64,000 bases of DNA from Coprinus comatus (taxonomy: Eukaryota; Basidiomycota; Agaricomycetes; Agaricales; Agaricaceae), in assembly GCA_034638255.1 (NCBI GenBank), contig JAWPGT010000054.1, positions 1-64,000 of the forward strand, read 5' to 3'. A program made the translations under genes and the position numbers. A model generated the notes under the pieces. The model made no database searches, had not been told where the DNA came from, and saw nothing but the letters and a program-made list of their open reading frames with translations. Shown in pieces: positions 21,812-34,336 of the stretch; positions within the stretch are counted from its first letter, which is position 1, and each line of letters starts with the position of its first letter.

Positions 21812-24800
21812 CTATAAAGCGCCTTGCATTGGAACCATATTATTTGAGCGCTTGGCAGCGCTATATGTGGGATTAGAAAACTCCAACCCGTAATAGTTAT
21901 CACGGAAGTATTCAAACTTCACACGTCCGAGATTCTTTGTGAGAAGATCTGCAGGGTTCTCAGTGCCTGGGATAAAATAGAGCTGAACCTTCTTTTCATC
22001 AATTACTTGACGAATGAAGTGGAAAATGATATCTATGTGTTTTGATCTCTTTTCGACAGCAGGATTTTGCGTGATAAAAAGAGAGCCCATATTGTCTCCA
22101 CAAATATCCATTGGTTCATTGTTATGTAAACCAAGTTCAGTCATTAGGCTTCTGATCCAGATGGACTGACAACTACAATCGGAAATAGCCATGTACTCAG
22201 CCTCTGTGGACGATAATGCGATAGTCTTCTGTGATTGACTAACCCAGGCTACCGGGCAGGATGCAACAGTGGACAGATAACCAGTTTGGGATCTTCGAGT
22301 AGAAGGATCACTAGCCCAATCAGAATCACTGTAAGCAATGAAGCCCTCATTACCAGAACCATCAAGTATCATCCGGTATTCCCGAGTCGCTAATAGGTAT
22401 CTACAAATGTAGAGAGCTCTACGCAAATGTTCTTCCGTAGGGTTATGTGAATGTTGACTTAGCTTAGTCACAGTGAACGAAATGTCCGGATGCGTGCCAA
22501 TAGCAATGTACAACAGTGATCCGATCACCTGTTGGTACCTAGTACGGATGGAGGAGTTGATCGGCTTGTCGTTAGGAACTGGATAGTACCCTTCTGGCAG
22601 TGGAGTTCGCGCCGGTTTGGTGTCACGGTCAGAACCAGTGACTTTAAACCTTTCCAGGATCTTTTCTAAATAAGCACATTGATCAAGATAAATCTTTCGA
22701 TTAGCTCGATCTCTCCTGATGCGCATACCGAGAAATTCTTTGACTTCTCCAAGGTCGCGGCATTCCCACTTTTTCATGAACTCTCCTTTAAGCTTTTTAA
22801 GCAGGGCGGAGTCATTTCCCATAAAAAGTACATTGTCAACGTACACGACAGCAATGACAAACTTGCCATCTTTTCGACGATAAATATAGATACCGGCATC
22901 GGATTCACATCGCTTGAAACCTAGTTTGTCCATGGAAGATGCCATCTCCTTCCACCAGGCTAAGCCGGCTTGTTTAAGGCCGTACAATGCACGTCGTAAC
23001 CTCCACACCATATGTTCCTTGCCCTTAAGTTTGAAACCTTCGGGTTGATCCATGTAGATTTCCTCATCCAGTTTGCCATAGAGATATGCTGTCTTTACAT
23101 CGACAGACTCAATGTCCCAGTCTTCAAGGGCGGCTAACCCGAGCAGGATTCGAGTGGACTCATATCGTACTACTGGAGAAAATAGTTCATCAAAGTTGAT
23201 GCCCTCGACTTGAGAAAACCCTTTAGCAACTAGTCTAGCATGTTTGCGACCGTCACTCTTTTCATTAAAGACCCATCTATTTTTTACGGTTTTCCTTCCT
23301 TCCGGAAGTTTTACCAACTCGTAAACTTGTCGCTTTTTCAGCGCATCTAGTTCTTCAAGACAAGCTTTGTGCCAGTGTTTATGTTCCTCCGGATTCAATT
23401 TTACAAGATCACGGAATTGCTCAGGAACTGTAGTTGAACTCGCTTTTGCCAATAAAAAGTTCATCAATTCTAACCCCCCTTCCTTAGTAATCCGTTGAAT
23501 CTTACAATCTGCGTCTTCTTCCATTGCGTCAGGTTGTTGTTGTTCCCTTGCATATTGCCTTGAGGCATCCTCGTGTTGTCTGCGTATTTCATCGCGACGT
23601 TCTCAGACTTCCTCGGGCGAAATAGGACGTGGATCTGCTTTAGGGCGATCTCGTTGATTTCGGATTCTGAAATCGTGACCACGGAGACGAACTCTCCCCT
23701 GAGGTGGTAGAGGTTCATTATGATTATAGTCTCGTAGGATCTCGGACGGATGTGTTCTCTCCCCATAAACATTACCTTCTCTAAACGGAACAAACTTTTC
23801 TCGGCCAGAATGGCGAGGTAAAGGTTCAACTGGTCTAGGAGGTCGTTCAGGTGATGGAGAAATGGGACGGGTGGAGTCAGGTTGAGGAGTAGGACTCGGA
23901 CTCGGGTGATGAATGGGTGATTCGGGATCAGCGTATGATAACACATCATCATCATCTTCATCAGTTACTTCCTCAACTGTTGTTTTCCTGGGAGCAGGTT
24001 TGCTTGGACCGGGAACAGGAGGTTTTTGAGAAGTAGATGGTCTGGGAATCGGACCTTGTGGTCTAGGCATTAACGGTGTTCTATCACTGTCATCTTGTCG
24101 AGATGTGTCCATAGGATCATCAGGATAAAGATCAGGTGTAGTATCCTCGTCATCTTCATCAGACGCCGGAGGAGGAGGATTTATTTTGGGGTTTTTTGTA
24201 GAACTGGAGTCCTTACGTTTTTCGTGATCTGGCTTGCATTTGGGATACTAGCCCTCGTCGAAAATAGCTGTTTTCGCAGTATAAATAACATTTCCCTTCT
24301 GATGTCGCATAAATGTATAGTTTGCGCCAGCGTAACCAAGGAAGATCATTATTTCAGATCTGGATGACAATTTGTCATCACGCGATTCCTTAGGAATGAA
24401 AACGTAAGCTGCACAGCCAAACACGTGAAGACCAGATAGATCTGGCTTCTTCCCTGTTACCATTTCTGTGGGAGTCTTCCATTCAAGACGTTTGATGGGA
24501 GTTCTATTGTAGCAATGAACAGCCGTGTTAAGGGCAAATTCCCACCAAGAATCCGGTAAGCATGCAGTAAGTCGCATGGCCTGTGCCTTTTCCTGAAGTG
24601 TGTGGTTCAGTCTTTCTGCTCTACCGTTCTGCTGGTGAATGTGTGGTGCAGACGTCTCGTGTACTATCCCTTTTGAGTGAAGGAATTCCTCAAGTTGTTT
24701 AGAGACATATTTGCCACCATTATCTGTCCAGATACGCTTAATCATTTTACCGAATTGCTTTTCCTCAAAGGCACAAAATCTTTCAAGTGCCACAAAGGCA

Positions 24801-27340
24801 TCAGATTTGGCTCGTAAAAGGAGGATCCAGGCATGGCTAGAATAGTCATCGTAGAACGTCATTGCCCACTTGTACTTGTAGTACAAGGCAACGGGGAATT
24901 CTAGAAGATCACTGTGGATCAATTCTAAAAATGACTTCGCTCATGTCGAAGAATGATGATGTGCATCATCGGACATTTTGCCTTGAGCACAACCATCACA
25001 AACTTGACGAGAGATAGGAATATCAAACTCAGGTACCTTTTCTGAGTGTTTTGGAAGTTGTCGCAATATTTCCTTTCCAGGATGCGCCAATCGACGGTGC
25101 CAAAGATCATAAACAGATAATTTAGATGTGCAATAAGATAGCACCTGATTTGCAGTATAGTGACACACAATCCGAGTGTGAATGTGGTGGAGTGCATCTT
25201 CTAACTCTTTGAACACAGGTATGTGTGTAGCATGCATAAATAATTTTCTGTTTGAACGAAATATGTTGGTTCGCTTTAAATTAGACTCACTCCTCATTCC
25301 TTGCAGCCATAAGGCACCAGGTGAAATGATTCTAGTGGAAAGAGACACAATATAATAGATTGGATACAGTGGAGTTGTTCTTGTAACTCCGTCTACTTCA
25401 TGTTGAAAGAGGACTTTCCCATGGCCAGTTATGCCAATGAGTTTGTCGTTAGCAGTTCTAACATTGCCAAACACTCCTTCCTCTAACTCGATAAAGTCGC
25501 TTATATGCTGGGTGCAATTAAAGCTAGCGCCTGAATCAAGGAGCCAAGTAGCAGACTCTCTAGCATAATTAGGTTTTTCTTTATCTTCACAGAAGTTGCA
25601 TAAGCATTCAAGATCTTTTACTGGTTCATCACCACTTTCAGGATCTCTTAAATATTTTGCCGGTAAGACAAAAGGATCACATAAAGAAACGGGAGAATCC
25701 ATTGCATTTACAGAAACAGGAGTAGTTATATCAACAGTAGATAAAAGAGAACTAAATGTCCGACTATAGTCCGGCAGTCCATTATGGTGCACTAGAACAT
25801 TGGGTCTGATGGAGCAATTTGTTCGTCTCCCCATTTGGCGGGGGCATCTCTGGATATCCCATTTAGTAAGGAAGAAATCTTGAGAAAAGAAAGGTACATA
25901 CTCATTGTACCAACTATCATCGACCTCATAATCCGCATCAGCTTCATAGTCCGGATCATTCATATAGGCATCAGCCTCGGAGATCGCTTCGGGGACATCA
26001 GAAGGAGGGACGTAAGAAGGAGACTCAGATCTGCACGTGGGGGACCCAGGTGTAGAAACTGAAGACGAATCAACTTCCTCTTCAGGAAGGATGTGTGACA
26101 CCATCGCATCAAGCGATAGTGGAGGTGATGGGGGACAGGGTTCAACCAAGCCAAAGCCAAGGCGAGCACCCATCTTCTCGAAGACCTCTGTCTTCTTTTT
26201 CTGATACCGGGTACGACCGACCAGGTGCCCAGCAGGGGGAAGAAGAGTAGCATGAGGAGCAGGAGGCTCAACACCGTGCACAACGACTTCATCTGCAGCC
26301 TTTTTCAAGGCCACTGCCCTGAGGCGGGGATTAGTAGTCTTCATCCTCTCGACGAGAGAACAAGTATTGGAAGGTTTGTTAGTGGGAGTTGTGAAGGACT
26401 CCAAGACAGTGGGTGACAAAATCATATCCACATTACCGGTATCCTCTTCGGCATTGTTTGCCTTATTACCTCCACGTTTTCCACGTCAATGCTTCTTCTT
26501 TTTATCCTTATCCCCCCCAGAAGCATCACCGGAACCGGAGTTCTGGGTCTGATTTGGTTTAGAACCACCAGATGACAACTTCTGTTGTTGCTGTTGTTGG
26601 GGCTGCTGAGAAGCGCCACCGGAGAATTTAGAATAGGGCTTTGCACCCTTGTAGTTTTTAATGCCGGTGGAAGCGGCACAAGAAGCAGAAGCAGCACCAT
26701 GGGAATCTCGCCATGCACCCATAATAGCGTCAGAAATGATCTGGACCGTTAAGGTCGAAAGGGAGTTACCATATTGAATGAGGAGGGCAGCACGAGTGGC
26801 ACTCCATTGAGGAGGAATGCGTGTCATTAACATCAACACACGGAGGATACTGGGGACGTTAATTGGGGGCGTGGCTTGCTCTAACTGCGTGAAATAGTTC
26901 CTAAAGGTGGCGATCTCCTTAGAGGGATCATTTACACCAGATAATCGGAACGAATCTGCAGAAGCATACAGCTCGTAAGCTGCACCTGCCGAAAATGTGC
27001 TGTAAACTCGTCTCAGGTGTGTCCAGAGATCATCTGAGGTTGTTTCACCATGCCGGAGCATGTCATCGCTCAATCGGGAATTTAACATCCCAAGTGCAAA
27101 TGCCTCAACATTATCGAACTTTCGAATGTCATCGACGTTCGTGGGGGGTACCATAGCGGCAGTGGCAGTTGCGGGGGAACCACCGATAGCTGCAGGCCTT
27201 GTGGCGCTGCCATCAATCATTCTCGCTACACACCACCCATCCATGTGGATCATGTTAGCAATGGACATAACACGTGCTGACCACACTTGGTAGTTGGCAG
27301 TGCCAGTGAGGACTGGGATTGAGGGGATCAAAGTGGCCAT
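21812..27340 (-). pseudogene. Copia gag-pol polyprotein with four in-frame stops
   Basis: One frame from ATG 27340 (MATLIPSIPVLTGTANYQVW) to TAG 21812, 1842 codons. Gag (27340-26489) has the copia-type DDLWTHLRRVYST region and ends in a Lys-rich tail; no CCHC knuckle is visible. Protease LLDSGAS is near 25535. The pre-integrase H/C module HRRLAHPGK ... CDGCAQGKM is near 24980-25100. Integrase has HSDLLEF, IWTDNGGKYV and the Glu in NGRAERLN (24920-24590). A proline-rich linker with a disordered DEDDEDTT stretch follows. RT spans about 23300-22500 and RNase H (SDSDWASD, SSTEAEYMA) about 22330-22190. Stops: TGA 26488-26486, TGA 24943-24941, TAG 24250-24248, TGA 23605-23603. The RT catalytic YVDD reads YVDN near 22833. 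Confidence 0.92.
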
Positions 27341-27610
27341 GAGTAATGTTTGGAGATAAAAATCTACAACGAAACATGTGTCAGAACTATGAACTAAAGC
27401 TGCACTACATGCGCTATGTTCTACAGAGCTATGTGCTGCCCGTCTAACCGAGTACGGTAAGGGGTTGCATAGAGAACACTGAGTGGGTCGACGTCTCGAG
27501 CGAGCGGAACTCGGACTTCCCTCACAGGTGAATCCAGCTTCACCCTTGAGCTCTGAGCTACACGATGAGTAGTACTCACCAAGTGCACGTCGAGAGTCGT
27601 ACAGGCTAAC

Positions 27611-27625
27611 CAGGGCCCATAACCT
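27611..27625 (-). other. Primer-binding site matching the initiator tRNA-Met anticodon arm
   Basis: The plus strand reads CCAGGGCCCATAACC directly against the 5' LTR. This equals the anticodon arm of eukaryotic initiator tRNA-Met (GGGCCCAUAACC), so the element RNA is complementary to that internal region rather than to the tRNA 3' end. Drosophila copia is known to prime from a cleaved tRNA-iMet 5' half in the same way. Confidence 0.78.
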
Positions 27626-27863
27626 GTTAAAACAAGAGCGTAGTGTGTTAAACATGGGTAGGTACGACTCTGGACTTACTGAGGGTGTTGGTTGTTAGTA
27701 GAAGAGGAACTAAAGTATATAATGCAGGAGAACAAGTTTATATACATATTTACAGTGGTCCGTGCGAGAATATACTAGGTCACATGATATACATCATGAA
27801 GATATATTCATCAAGCGTGATGCCATACGAGAATGTCATTGTAGAACTAATAATAGTTCAACA
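27626..27863 (-). repeat. 5' LTR of the copia element
   Basis: Begins TGTTAAAAC and ends GTTCAACA on the plus strand, flanked by the PBS inside and GCTAC outside. Confidence 0.9.
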
Positions 27864-27868
27864 GCTAC

Positions 27869-29005
27869 GACGTAGCCTAAATCTGATGTGTATCAACAAG
27901 TAGGTATGGAACAATGAGCAGCAGTGGGTAGTACTCTGGTAGTACTCACAGAAAATTTACTCGCAACACTTGAGTATAGCATTTTGTGTTGAGGTTTCGA
28001 CCTTTAACGGGAAATGGGAAATAGTAGTAGCGGGATGAAGGATATAGCACATATAAATGTTTGGATGGATGGTGGAGCCTCAGTTAATGTTAACGATGGG
28101 TAGACTATAAATACTTCCAAGTTCGGGAAATTCAAGAATCAATATACGCCATTGCCTGGGTCATTGTAATTGTGCCACAATGTTCACAACTTTGGTTTGG
28201 GAATGTCAAAGGGGAAATCTTTCCGGGGCACGGTTAGACCGGACTATAAAGAAACTGAATCTCGGATCTCATACCTAAACGCTTGAGGATGAGAAAGGAC
28301 GAAAGAGATAATGACAATGATAAGACACATACCATCCAACCAAGACTCCAAACGACACGCCAAAAAATTCTACTACTCGAGCCCCGCATGTGGATCCTGC
28401 CGTGTACGTGTTTTACCACTCTTGTGATAAACTGACATAAGACACATAGGTGTGGTATTCGGAATGAAGCAAATTGTCAACATGGCTGAGGAAAGGATAG
28501 AACCGGGATTGTCATTTGTATCTGGAAGGCATCTTCCTCTACAGTCGTAAAATCTGGTAGTTGAAAACACGTAGGGTGCTACATACGCATATTGAAATTG
28601 AAAGATATGGTGTGCTTGTGAGCGCTAGCGCTCATGTATGAGGTGCAGAGAGGGTGTGGTAGTAGCGTACGAGTACATGGGCATATCGGAGTTTCAAACT
28701 ATTCTTAGACACACAGACTCGCCGAGTCGCAAACTCAAACCACCGGCCAATTGTTCAAGAAATATTTACATGGTTATGGTATTACCTATTATGTATGCAC
28801 ACCCCGTAGGATGGTTCGCTGCTGTCCAGCGTTGGCTTGTCAAGTACAATAATGTAGGGAAAACGGATACCTACTTACTTCCACACGCCACGAAAGTTTG
28901 AGACTTTTTTCCGTTTACTATAGTTAAGATTCGAGGGTATAATTCAATGGATTTATGAGATTGAAAATTTATTTTATTTCCTCCATTCTATTCTCACTCA
29001 TACCC
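27869..29005. other. Intergenic DNA, no gene seen
   Basis: Spacer between the copia element and the 3' end of the first amylase gene. Short open frames lack recognisable similarity or splice support. Confidence 0.5.
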
Positions 29006-31474
29006 TCATCTCCACGACGTGCTAATAGTCTGTGATCCAGAAGCAACAGTTGTAGTTTGTCTATTTGGATCTGATTCCCAAGAAACCTAAAAGAAAAAGA
29101 AACCACGTAAATCAGTAACAACTCAGTAAAGTCATGCAAGGTGACTCAGACATACCGTTCCATCTGCTGCTTTCCTTATAAACTTATATTCAAAGGTAGT
29201 GCCCGCAGGGAGAGTAATTGTTACTGTCCAAACCGGATAAGTAGCTGATGATAAAGCAATCTATACAATAATATTAGTTTAGAATAATCATAATAACAGT
29301 AAGAAAATATAGTACTTACAGAAGAGGCAGGCGCCCAAGTGCCCAATTGAGAAATACTTCCGACGAGGAAGATATTTTCGCCGAATACAGTAGTAGCAGT
29401 TTCTGCAAATGTTACAGAAACACTTCCACCTGGAGTACCACTGCCCGTTCCTTTTTGTCCTGTATGAATAGCAACCGCATCTCTTACTCCAATAGTAGTA
29501 GTGAACTTTCCTCCAGAAACTGTAACCCTGTTCAAAAATATCAATATTGTAAAGAAGAGAGATGGTGATCAACACTTACGAAGATCCAGTACAAGAGCTT
29601 CCACTACTCTTTCCACTAATCACATTGCAATATGCTCCATCAGGAAGCGAAGTAGTAAAAGTAGCACTCCAACTTGAATCTGCATTATTAATGGCAACAA
29701 AACCCAAGGATCCTCTTCCAAATGCAATTTGACGATCTTGAGGTGAGACCCAGTTTGTGATAGCTGTCGACCCAACGTTGTTACGGAATCCTACCATACC
29801 AGAAAGTGCGATAAATCGATGTTGACAAAGCCAACCATTCGCACCACCAGTTGTACTGCACGTTCCAGCACCTAGTTTTCTCATTTATTAGACATTGTAC
29901 TTTAAGTAGTAAGATTTAAATAAGAACGTACCATTATTGGGAGATCCTGCATCGTTGTTAGAGAATGAATAACTCGAGAGGATGGTTGGAGTTCCATAAG
30001 GATGGGCGAGGGAGAAGATCTGAGCCAAGATATAAGAGTTTGAAGCTGAATCATATCTGAGAGACGCTCCATTCTGAAAGCAGCACCTTTGTTAGAGTTT
30101 TTCTCTTCGACTCGGGCTATAGAGATAGACAAGTTGACATACTCGTTCAGTGTCATGATTAGCAACGAAAACATTTGCAGAACTTCCAGAAACCCATCCT
30201 CTGTTATCCAAATTCTGTAATCCTGAAATACCTCCACCTAAGAATGAATCCTTTAAAGTTGAAGTATAACGGAATCTAAAAAAAGTTGCAAGTGTCAAAT
30301 GATTGTTCGGGTATATTCATTTTGGTACTAATAACACATACTCCTGAACGTCACCATTACTGGCATATTCCGAGGGATTAATAGGCTCTCCACCACCAAA
30401 GATGACTTCTTGTGAAATATAAGGTCTCTTTGAAAGTCGTCCAAGGATATCGGCAATGTCTCCAGTGGCAATATCTAGTACATGGAATTGCGTGAGTATT
30501 GTTCTTATATAAAGGGGTGCGAATAAGGACCGAACTCACGTTTAGCAGCATCCAGACGAAATCCATCTACACCAAGGGAAATTAAATCATTCGCATAAGC
30601 TGCCAATCTTCCTCTGACGTATTCAGTATCGGTAGCGAGACTAGTGACGTAATAAATTAGGTCATTTTGTGAATGGAAATGTATGATTAGTACGCACTCT
30701 GCAAGATTTACAAGTTCACAAGTTTGAACTTCTTGTCGGCTCCCATAATTCACAATATCATCTCCAGCTTGAATTCCACAATGATGGAAATCCTGTGTTT
30801 GATATATTCCGGGATAGTTATAATGCGTGAATGAACTTCCTCCAATTCCAGTTCCAGATTCAACACCAGCCATATGGTTGAAGATCGTATCTGGGTAATA
30901 GTATTTTTAAGTGACAGAGAAATTGTATCAAACGGCAGTCAGTTCCGTAAGAAGCGTGTGGCATGAGGTCAAAATCAAACATACCAACGATGACACCCAC
31001 ACCAGCAGCATGGCATGCATTCACCATTCTAAGCGGAAGTTGATATCAGCAAATTACTGACAGAGGTTCTGAACTTCGATTCGAACTAATGGGTACGCAC
31101 GCTTGGAACTGAGCTCTATTACCTCTCTTAGAATTGAGGTTGTACGAGACAGGTTGATAATCCGTCCACCACTGTGAACCAGTAATACTTTCTTGAGGTG
31201 GACTCACTATTCTCAACGTGAGTTCAATTGTTTTATCAGGGATTATATGAGTCAGAATAGATATTAAACAGTTCCTACCTTGAACAAATCCATAGCCATT
31301 AGGACCAATGAAGTTAGTGCATTCAGCTGCCACAGAGTCCCAGTTCCATTCGAACATCTGGATAATAACGGACTTGGAACCGCTAGGACCTCTCCTTCCC
31401 AAGGTAACATTCAGAGGAGGCGGCGCAGCAATAGCAGTAATTGCTAGAGAGATAAATATAACCCAGTTCTTCAT
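29006..31474 (-). CDS. Secreted alpha-amylase (GH13) with C-terminal CBM20 starch-binding domain
   Basis: Twelve exons splice in phase to 577 codons: 31474-31279, 31206-31101, 31028-30985, 30890-30698, 30640-30540, 30474-30342, 30275-30143, 30073-29932, 29871-29580, 29527-29320, 29260-29156 and 29086-29006. A hydrophobic signal peptide ([14 protein letters not shown]) opens the protein. All four GH13 regions are present: [18 protein letters not shown] with nucleophile Asp210; SQEVIFGG with acid/base Glu236; VANHDTER with Asp299. The last ~130 residues contain a CBM20-type module ([20 protein letters not shown] ... GTWAPASS ... [10 protein letters not shown] ... VSWESDPNR). It should hydrolyse alpha-1,4 links in starch outside the cell and bind raw granules. 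A pyrimidine-rich (CT)n leader precedes the ATG on the minus strand. Confidence 0.95.
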
Positions 31475-32323
31475 CGTTGCTAAACTGAGGACTGAACAAG
31501 AGAGAGAGAGAGAGATGTGGGTAATCTGAATAGCAGAGTCTCCGAAAGCCTCGTGTGTTTTTATGTCGAACTAATCGACACATGTCAATCTCTCCTAACC
31601 AAAAGTACAATTAGCCAGTGAGACAAAGATTCCAAAAGCAGTCAGGAGATTTTTGGGGATGTTCACAAGAATTTTGAGTATGTACAATGGCTAACACTGA
31701 CGAACCCTAGAAGAGCACATGTTAGTTATGAGTGTACAATATATTCTCCCAAGCGAAAATAACTCGAACACATGACAGACTCGGAAGGTACTCACTGAGG
31801 TAGCCATACATTGCCTTCTATACCTCATATAGCTAGAAAAACTGAATGAGCCGTCCACATAGGTCAATCTTGATGAACAGAACCGACGATGGATTCTATC
31901 GGGCATATGGTGCACAACTAGTTTACAGTCAGTCGTGACATGGACATTAGGCCACCGAAATAGGATACATGCACAGTGGGGGCTTATGGGAAGAAATATT
32001 ATTATCTCTCTTTTTATCACAGTATTTCATGAGAATCAGTATCCTAAGACCATGAAAGGAAAGTCATACTGAATACTGATTGTAGATTAAGCGTCATGAT
32101 GGGATTTTCAGTGCTGGGAACACCTGACAGAATCAATATATCCAAAATGTACTACCGATGGTAGTTTTTTGTTCCATTTTTACTGTTTCATCCAATAGTG
32201 GTGGGTAAGAATGAACGTTGAAGAAATCTAGACGTGTGGACCCGAGTCCTGAAACACCTTTGAAATATATTTATTTGAGATTGAGAATCCATTAAACGAC
32301 TGTAGTGTGTAGGTTTTCCATTT
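31475..32323. other. Spacer between the tandem amylase genes
   Basis: Promoter region of the first amylase plus the 3' UTR of the second. An AG dinucleotide run lies at 31499-31515. No other gene recognised. Confidence 0.6.
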
Positions 32324-34255
32324 TTACAATTTGGCTCCAGTATGAATAGCAAGGGAGTCGCGAGGACGTATAGTTGCTGTAAACTTGCCACTGGAGACAG
32401 TGAATCTGTTAACACCAACATCATTAGAAATTTATTTGTCAAAAGAAAGGGTGCTTACGTTGTTCCAGTACATGAACTACCATTCTTCTTCCCACTGATC
32501 ACATCGCAATAGATCCCATCAGAAAGAGAAGTTGTGAAGGTTGTACTCCAAGAGGAATCAGAGTTATTGATTGCTACGAAACCTAATGACCCTCTTCCAA
32601 ATGCGATTTGCTGAGATTGAGGCGAAACCCAGTTGGTGATGGTTGTGGTACCGACGTTGTTGCGGAATCCTACCATGCCAGTGATAGCTACATATCTATG
32701 CTGGCAAAGCCAACCGTTTGCACCACCTGTCGTGCTGCATGTGCCAGCACCTGGTATTGGGTCCATTGAATATATATAAAAGATAGATTTAGCAAAATGG
32801 ATGGGAATTTACCGTTGCTGGGAGAACCTGCATCACCGTTAGAGAATGAGTAGCTGGAAAGGATTGTCGGTGTTCCATAAGGATGTGCGAGGGAGAATAT
32901 AGTTGCAGATATATATGTATTCGAAGCCGAATCATATCTGAGAGAGGCGCCATTCTTTATATCGTGCTGCAGGTCAGTTTCGTCTTCATGATGCAACATA
33001 CAAAGGACCTACACGCTCAGTGTCATGATTGACAACAAAAACATTTGCACTGGTTCCAGATACCCAGCCTCGGTTATCCAAGTTTTGTAAGCTCGAAATA
33101 CCCCCACCAGAGAAAGCACTTTTTAGAGTATATGTGTAGCGGAATCTTGACTCAAATGAATATTGTTTTTATTCATATTCATACTGTGCACACTCACTCC
33201 TGAACGTCACCATTGCTAACATATTCTGAAGGCTGAACTGCCTCGTTATCCCCGTATATTACCTCTTGAGTGATATAAGGTCTTTTCGAAAGGCGCCCTA
33301 GAATATTTGATAGGTCCCCTGAGGCAATGTCTGTAAAACCTTAGTATGTTAAACGAAATATTACATCAACGAGGGGGCTCACGTTTTGCCGCATCTAGCC
33401 GAAGCCCGTCAACTCCAAGCGATAATAAATCATTCGCATATGTTGCAAGCCTTCCTCTCACATAATCTGTGTCAGTCGCAAGACTAAGTTTTGTTATGAT
33501 TATTTAGAGTGAAGTGGAACAATACCAAGCCACTACTCTGACAGGTTTACAAGTTCACAAGTCTGGACTTCTTGTCTGTTCCCATAATTTACGATATCAT
33601 CTCCGGACTGAAGTCCGCAGTGATGAAAATCCTGTACCTGGTAGGTTCCAGGATAGTTGTAATGCGTAAATGAACTGCCTCCAGTTCCAGTGCCAGAGTC
33701 AGAACCGGCCATGTGATTGAAGATTGTGTCTAAAATAGAATTAGAACAAGAAGAGAAAGAACTATTGATTAGCTCCGAAACCATATGGGAAATCGCTCTC
33801 AGTCATACCTGCAATGACGCCCACTCCCGCGTTATGACAAGCAGTTACCATGCTAGTTGCTTGTCAGTAAGAGTGAAAAGTTTAGTTATTAATAAACCAC
33901 ACGAACCTCTGAAATTGAGCTCGATTACCTCGTTTGGAGTTAAGGTTATACGATACAGGCTGATAGTCTGTCCACCACTGCGAACCGGTGACATGTTCCT
34001 GTGGGGGACTGACTGTTAATGAAATCAGTTCCCAGTTTTCTATAAGGTAGAAGGAGAATCACCTTGAACGAAACCATATCCATTGGGACCAATAAAATTT
34101 GTACACTCCGACGCAATGGATGCCCAATTCCACTCGAACAGTTGGATAATGACACTTCTTAATCCGCTTGGACCCCTCTTGTCCAATGTGGCATTGAAGG
34201 GTGCCGGTGCTGCAATAGCAATTGCAGTGAGAGAAAGTAGAATTGTCCAATTCAT
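32324..34255 (-). CDS. Secreted alpha-amylase (GH13) lacking a starch-binding domain
   Basis: Ten exons splice in phase to 472 codons: 34255-34063, 34012-33907, 33852-33809, 33729-33537, 33483-33383, 33330-33198, 33145-33013, 32954-32813, 32750-32459 and 32405-32324. Lengths of exons 2-9 equal those of the neighbouring amylase, so the pair is a tandem duplication. A signal peptide ([16 protein letters not shown]) is present. Catalytic regions are intact: [18 protein letters not shown] (Asp209), TQEVIYG (Glu235) and VVNHDTER (Asp298). The protein ends in the first strands after the catalytic barrel ([12 protein letters not shown] then TAA), so the CBM20 of the sister gene is absent. It likely acts on soluble starch or maltodextrins. 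A TATA-like TATAAATAC sits about 75 bp upstream. Confidence 0.95.
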
Positions 34256-34325
34256 CGCGATTTGTGTACAAATACGACTGGAGGCCCGTTTAGAGTTTAG
34301 AACGACAAAGTTTACATACCTACGC

Positions 34326-34336
34326 GTATTTATACC
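34326..34336 (-). promoter_or_regulatory. TATA box of the short amylase gene
   Basis: GGTATAAATAC on the minus strand, about 71-81 bp before ATG 34255, a normal distance for a fungal Pol II TATA box. Confidence 0.6.

Larger units (their letters stand above)
21549..27863 (-). mobile_element. Ty1/copia LTR retrotransposon, complete but inactive
   Basis: Near-identical ~238 bp LTRs at 21549-21787 and 27626-27863 enclose a minus-strand gag-pol region, with 5 bp duplications outside. The domain order gag, protease, integrase, reverse transcriptase, RNase H defines the copia class. The 5' LTR is the right-hand copy. Primer-binding and polypurine sites are visible. The coding frame is single and continuous from 27340 to 21812 apart from four stop codons. 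Near-identical LTRs imply a young insertion, yet the element is already disabled. Confidence 0.93.

Noticed and set aside
21609..21893. Open frame repeated at 27685-27903
   Set aside because: It falls within the copia LTRs and begins at GTG; an LTR by-product.
26486..26488. Programmed stop-codon readthrough between gag and pol
   Set aside because: Three further stops of the same transition type occur downstream and the RT site is mutated, so simple decay is the better explanation.
31499..31515. AG dinucleotide run as a repeat of interest
   Set aside because: A short pyrimidine-rich leader on the coding strand, common just upstream of fungal start codons.
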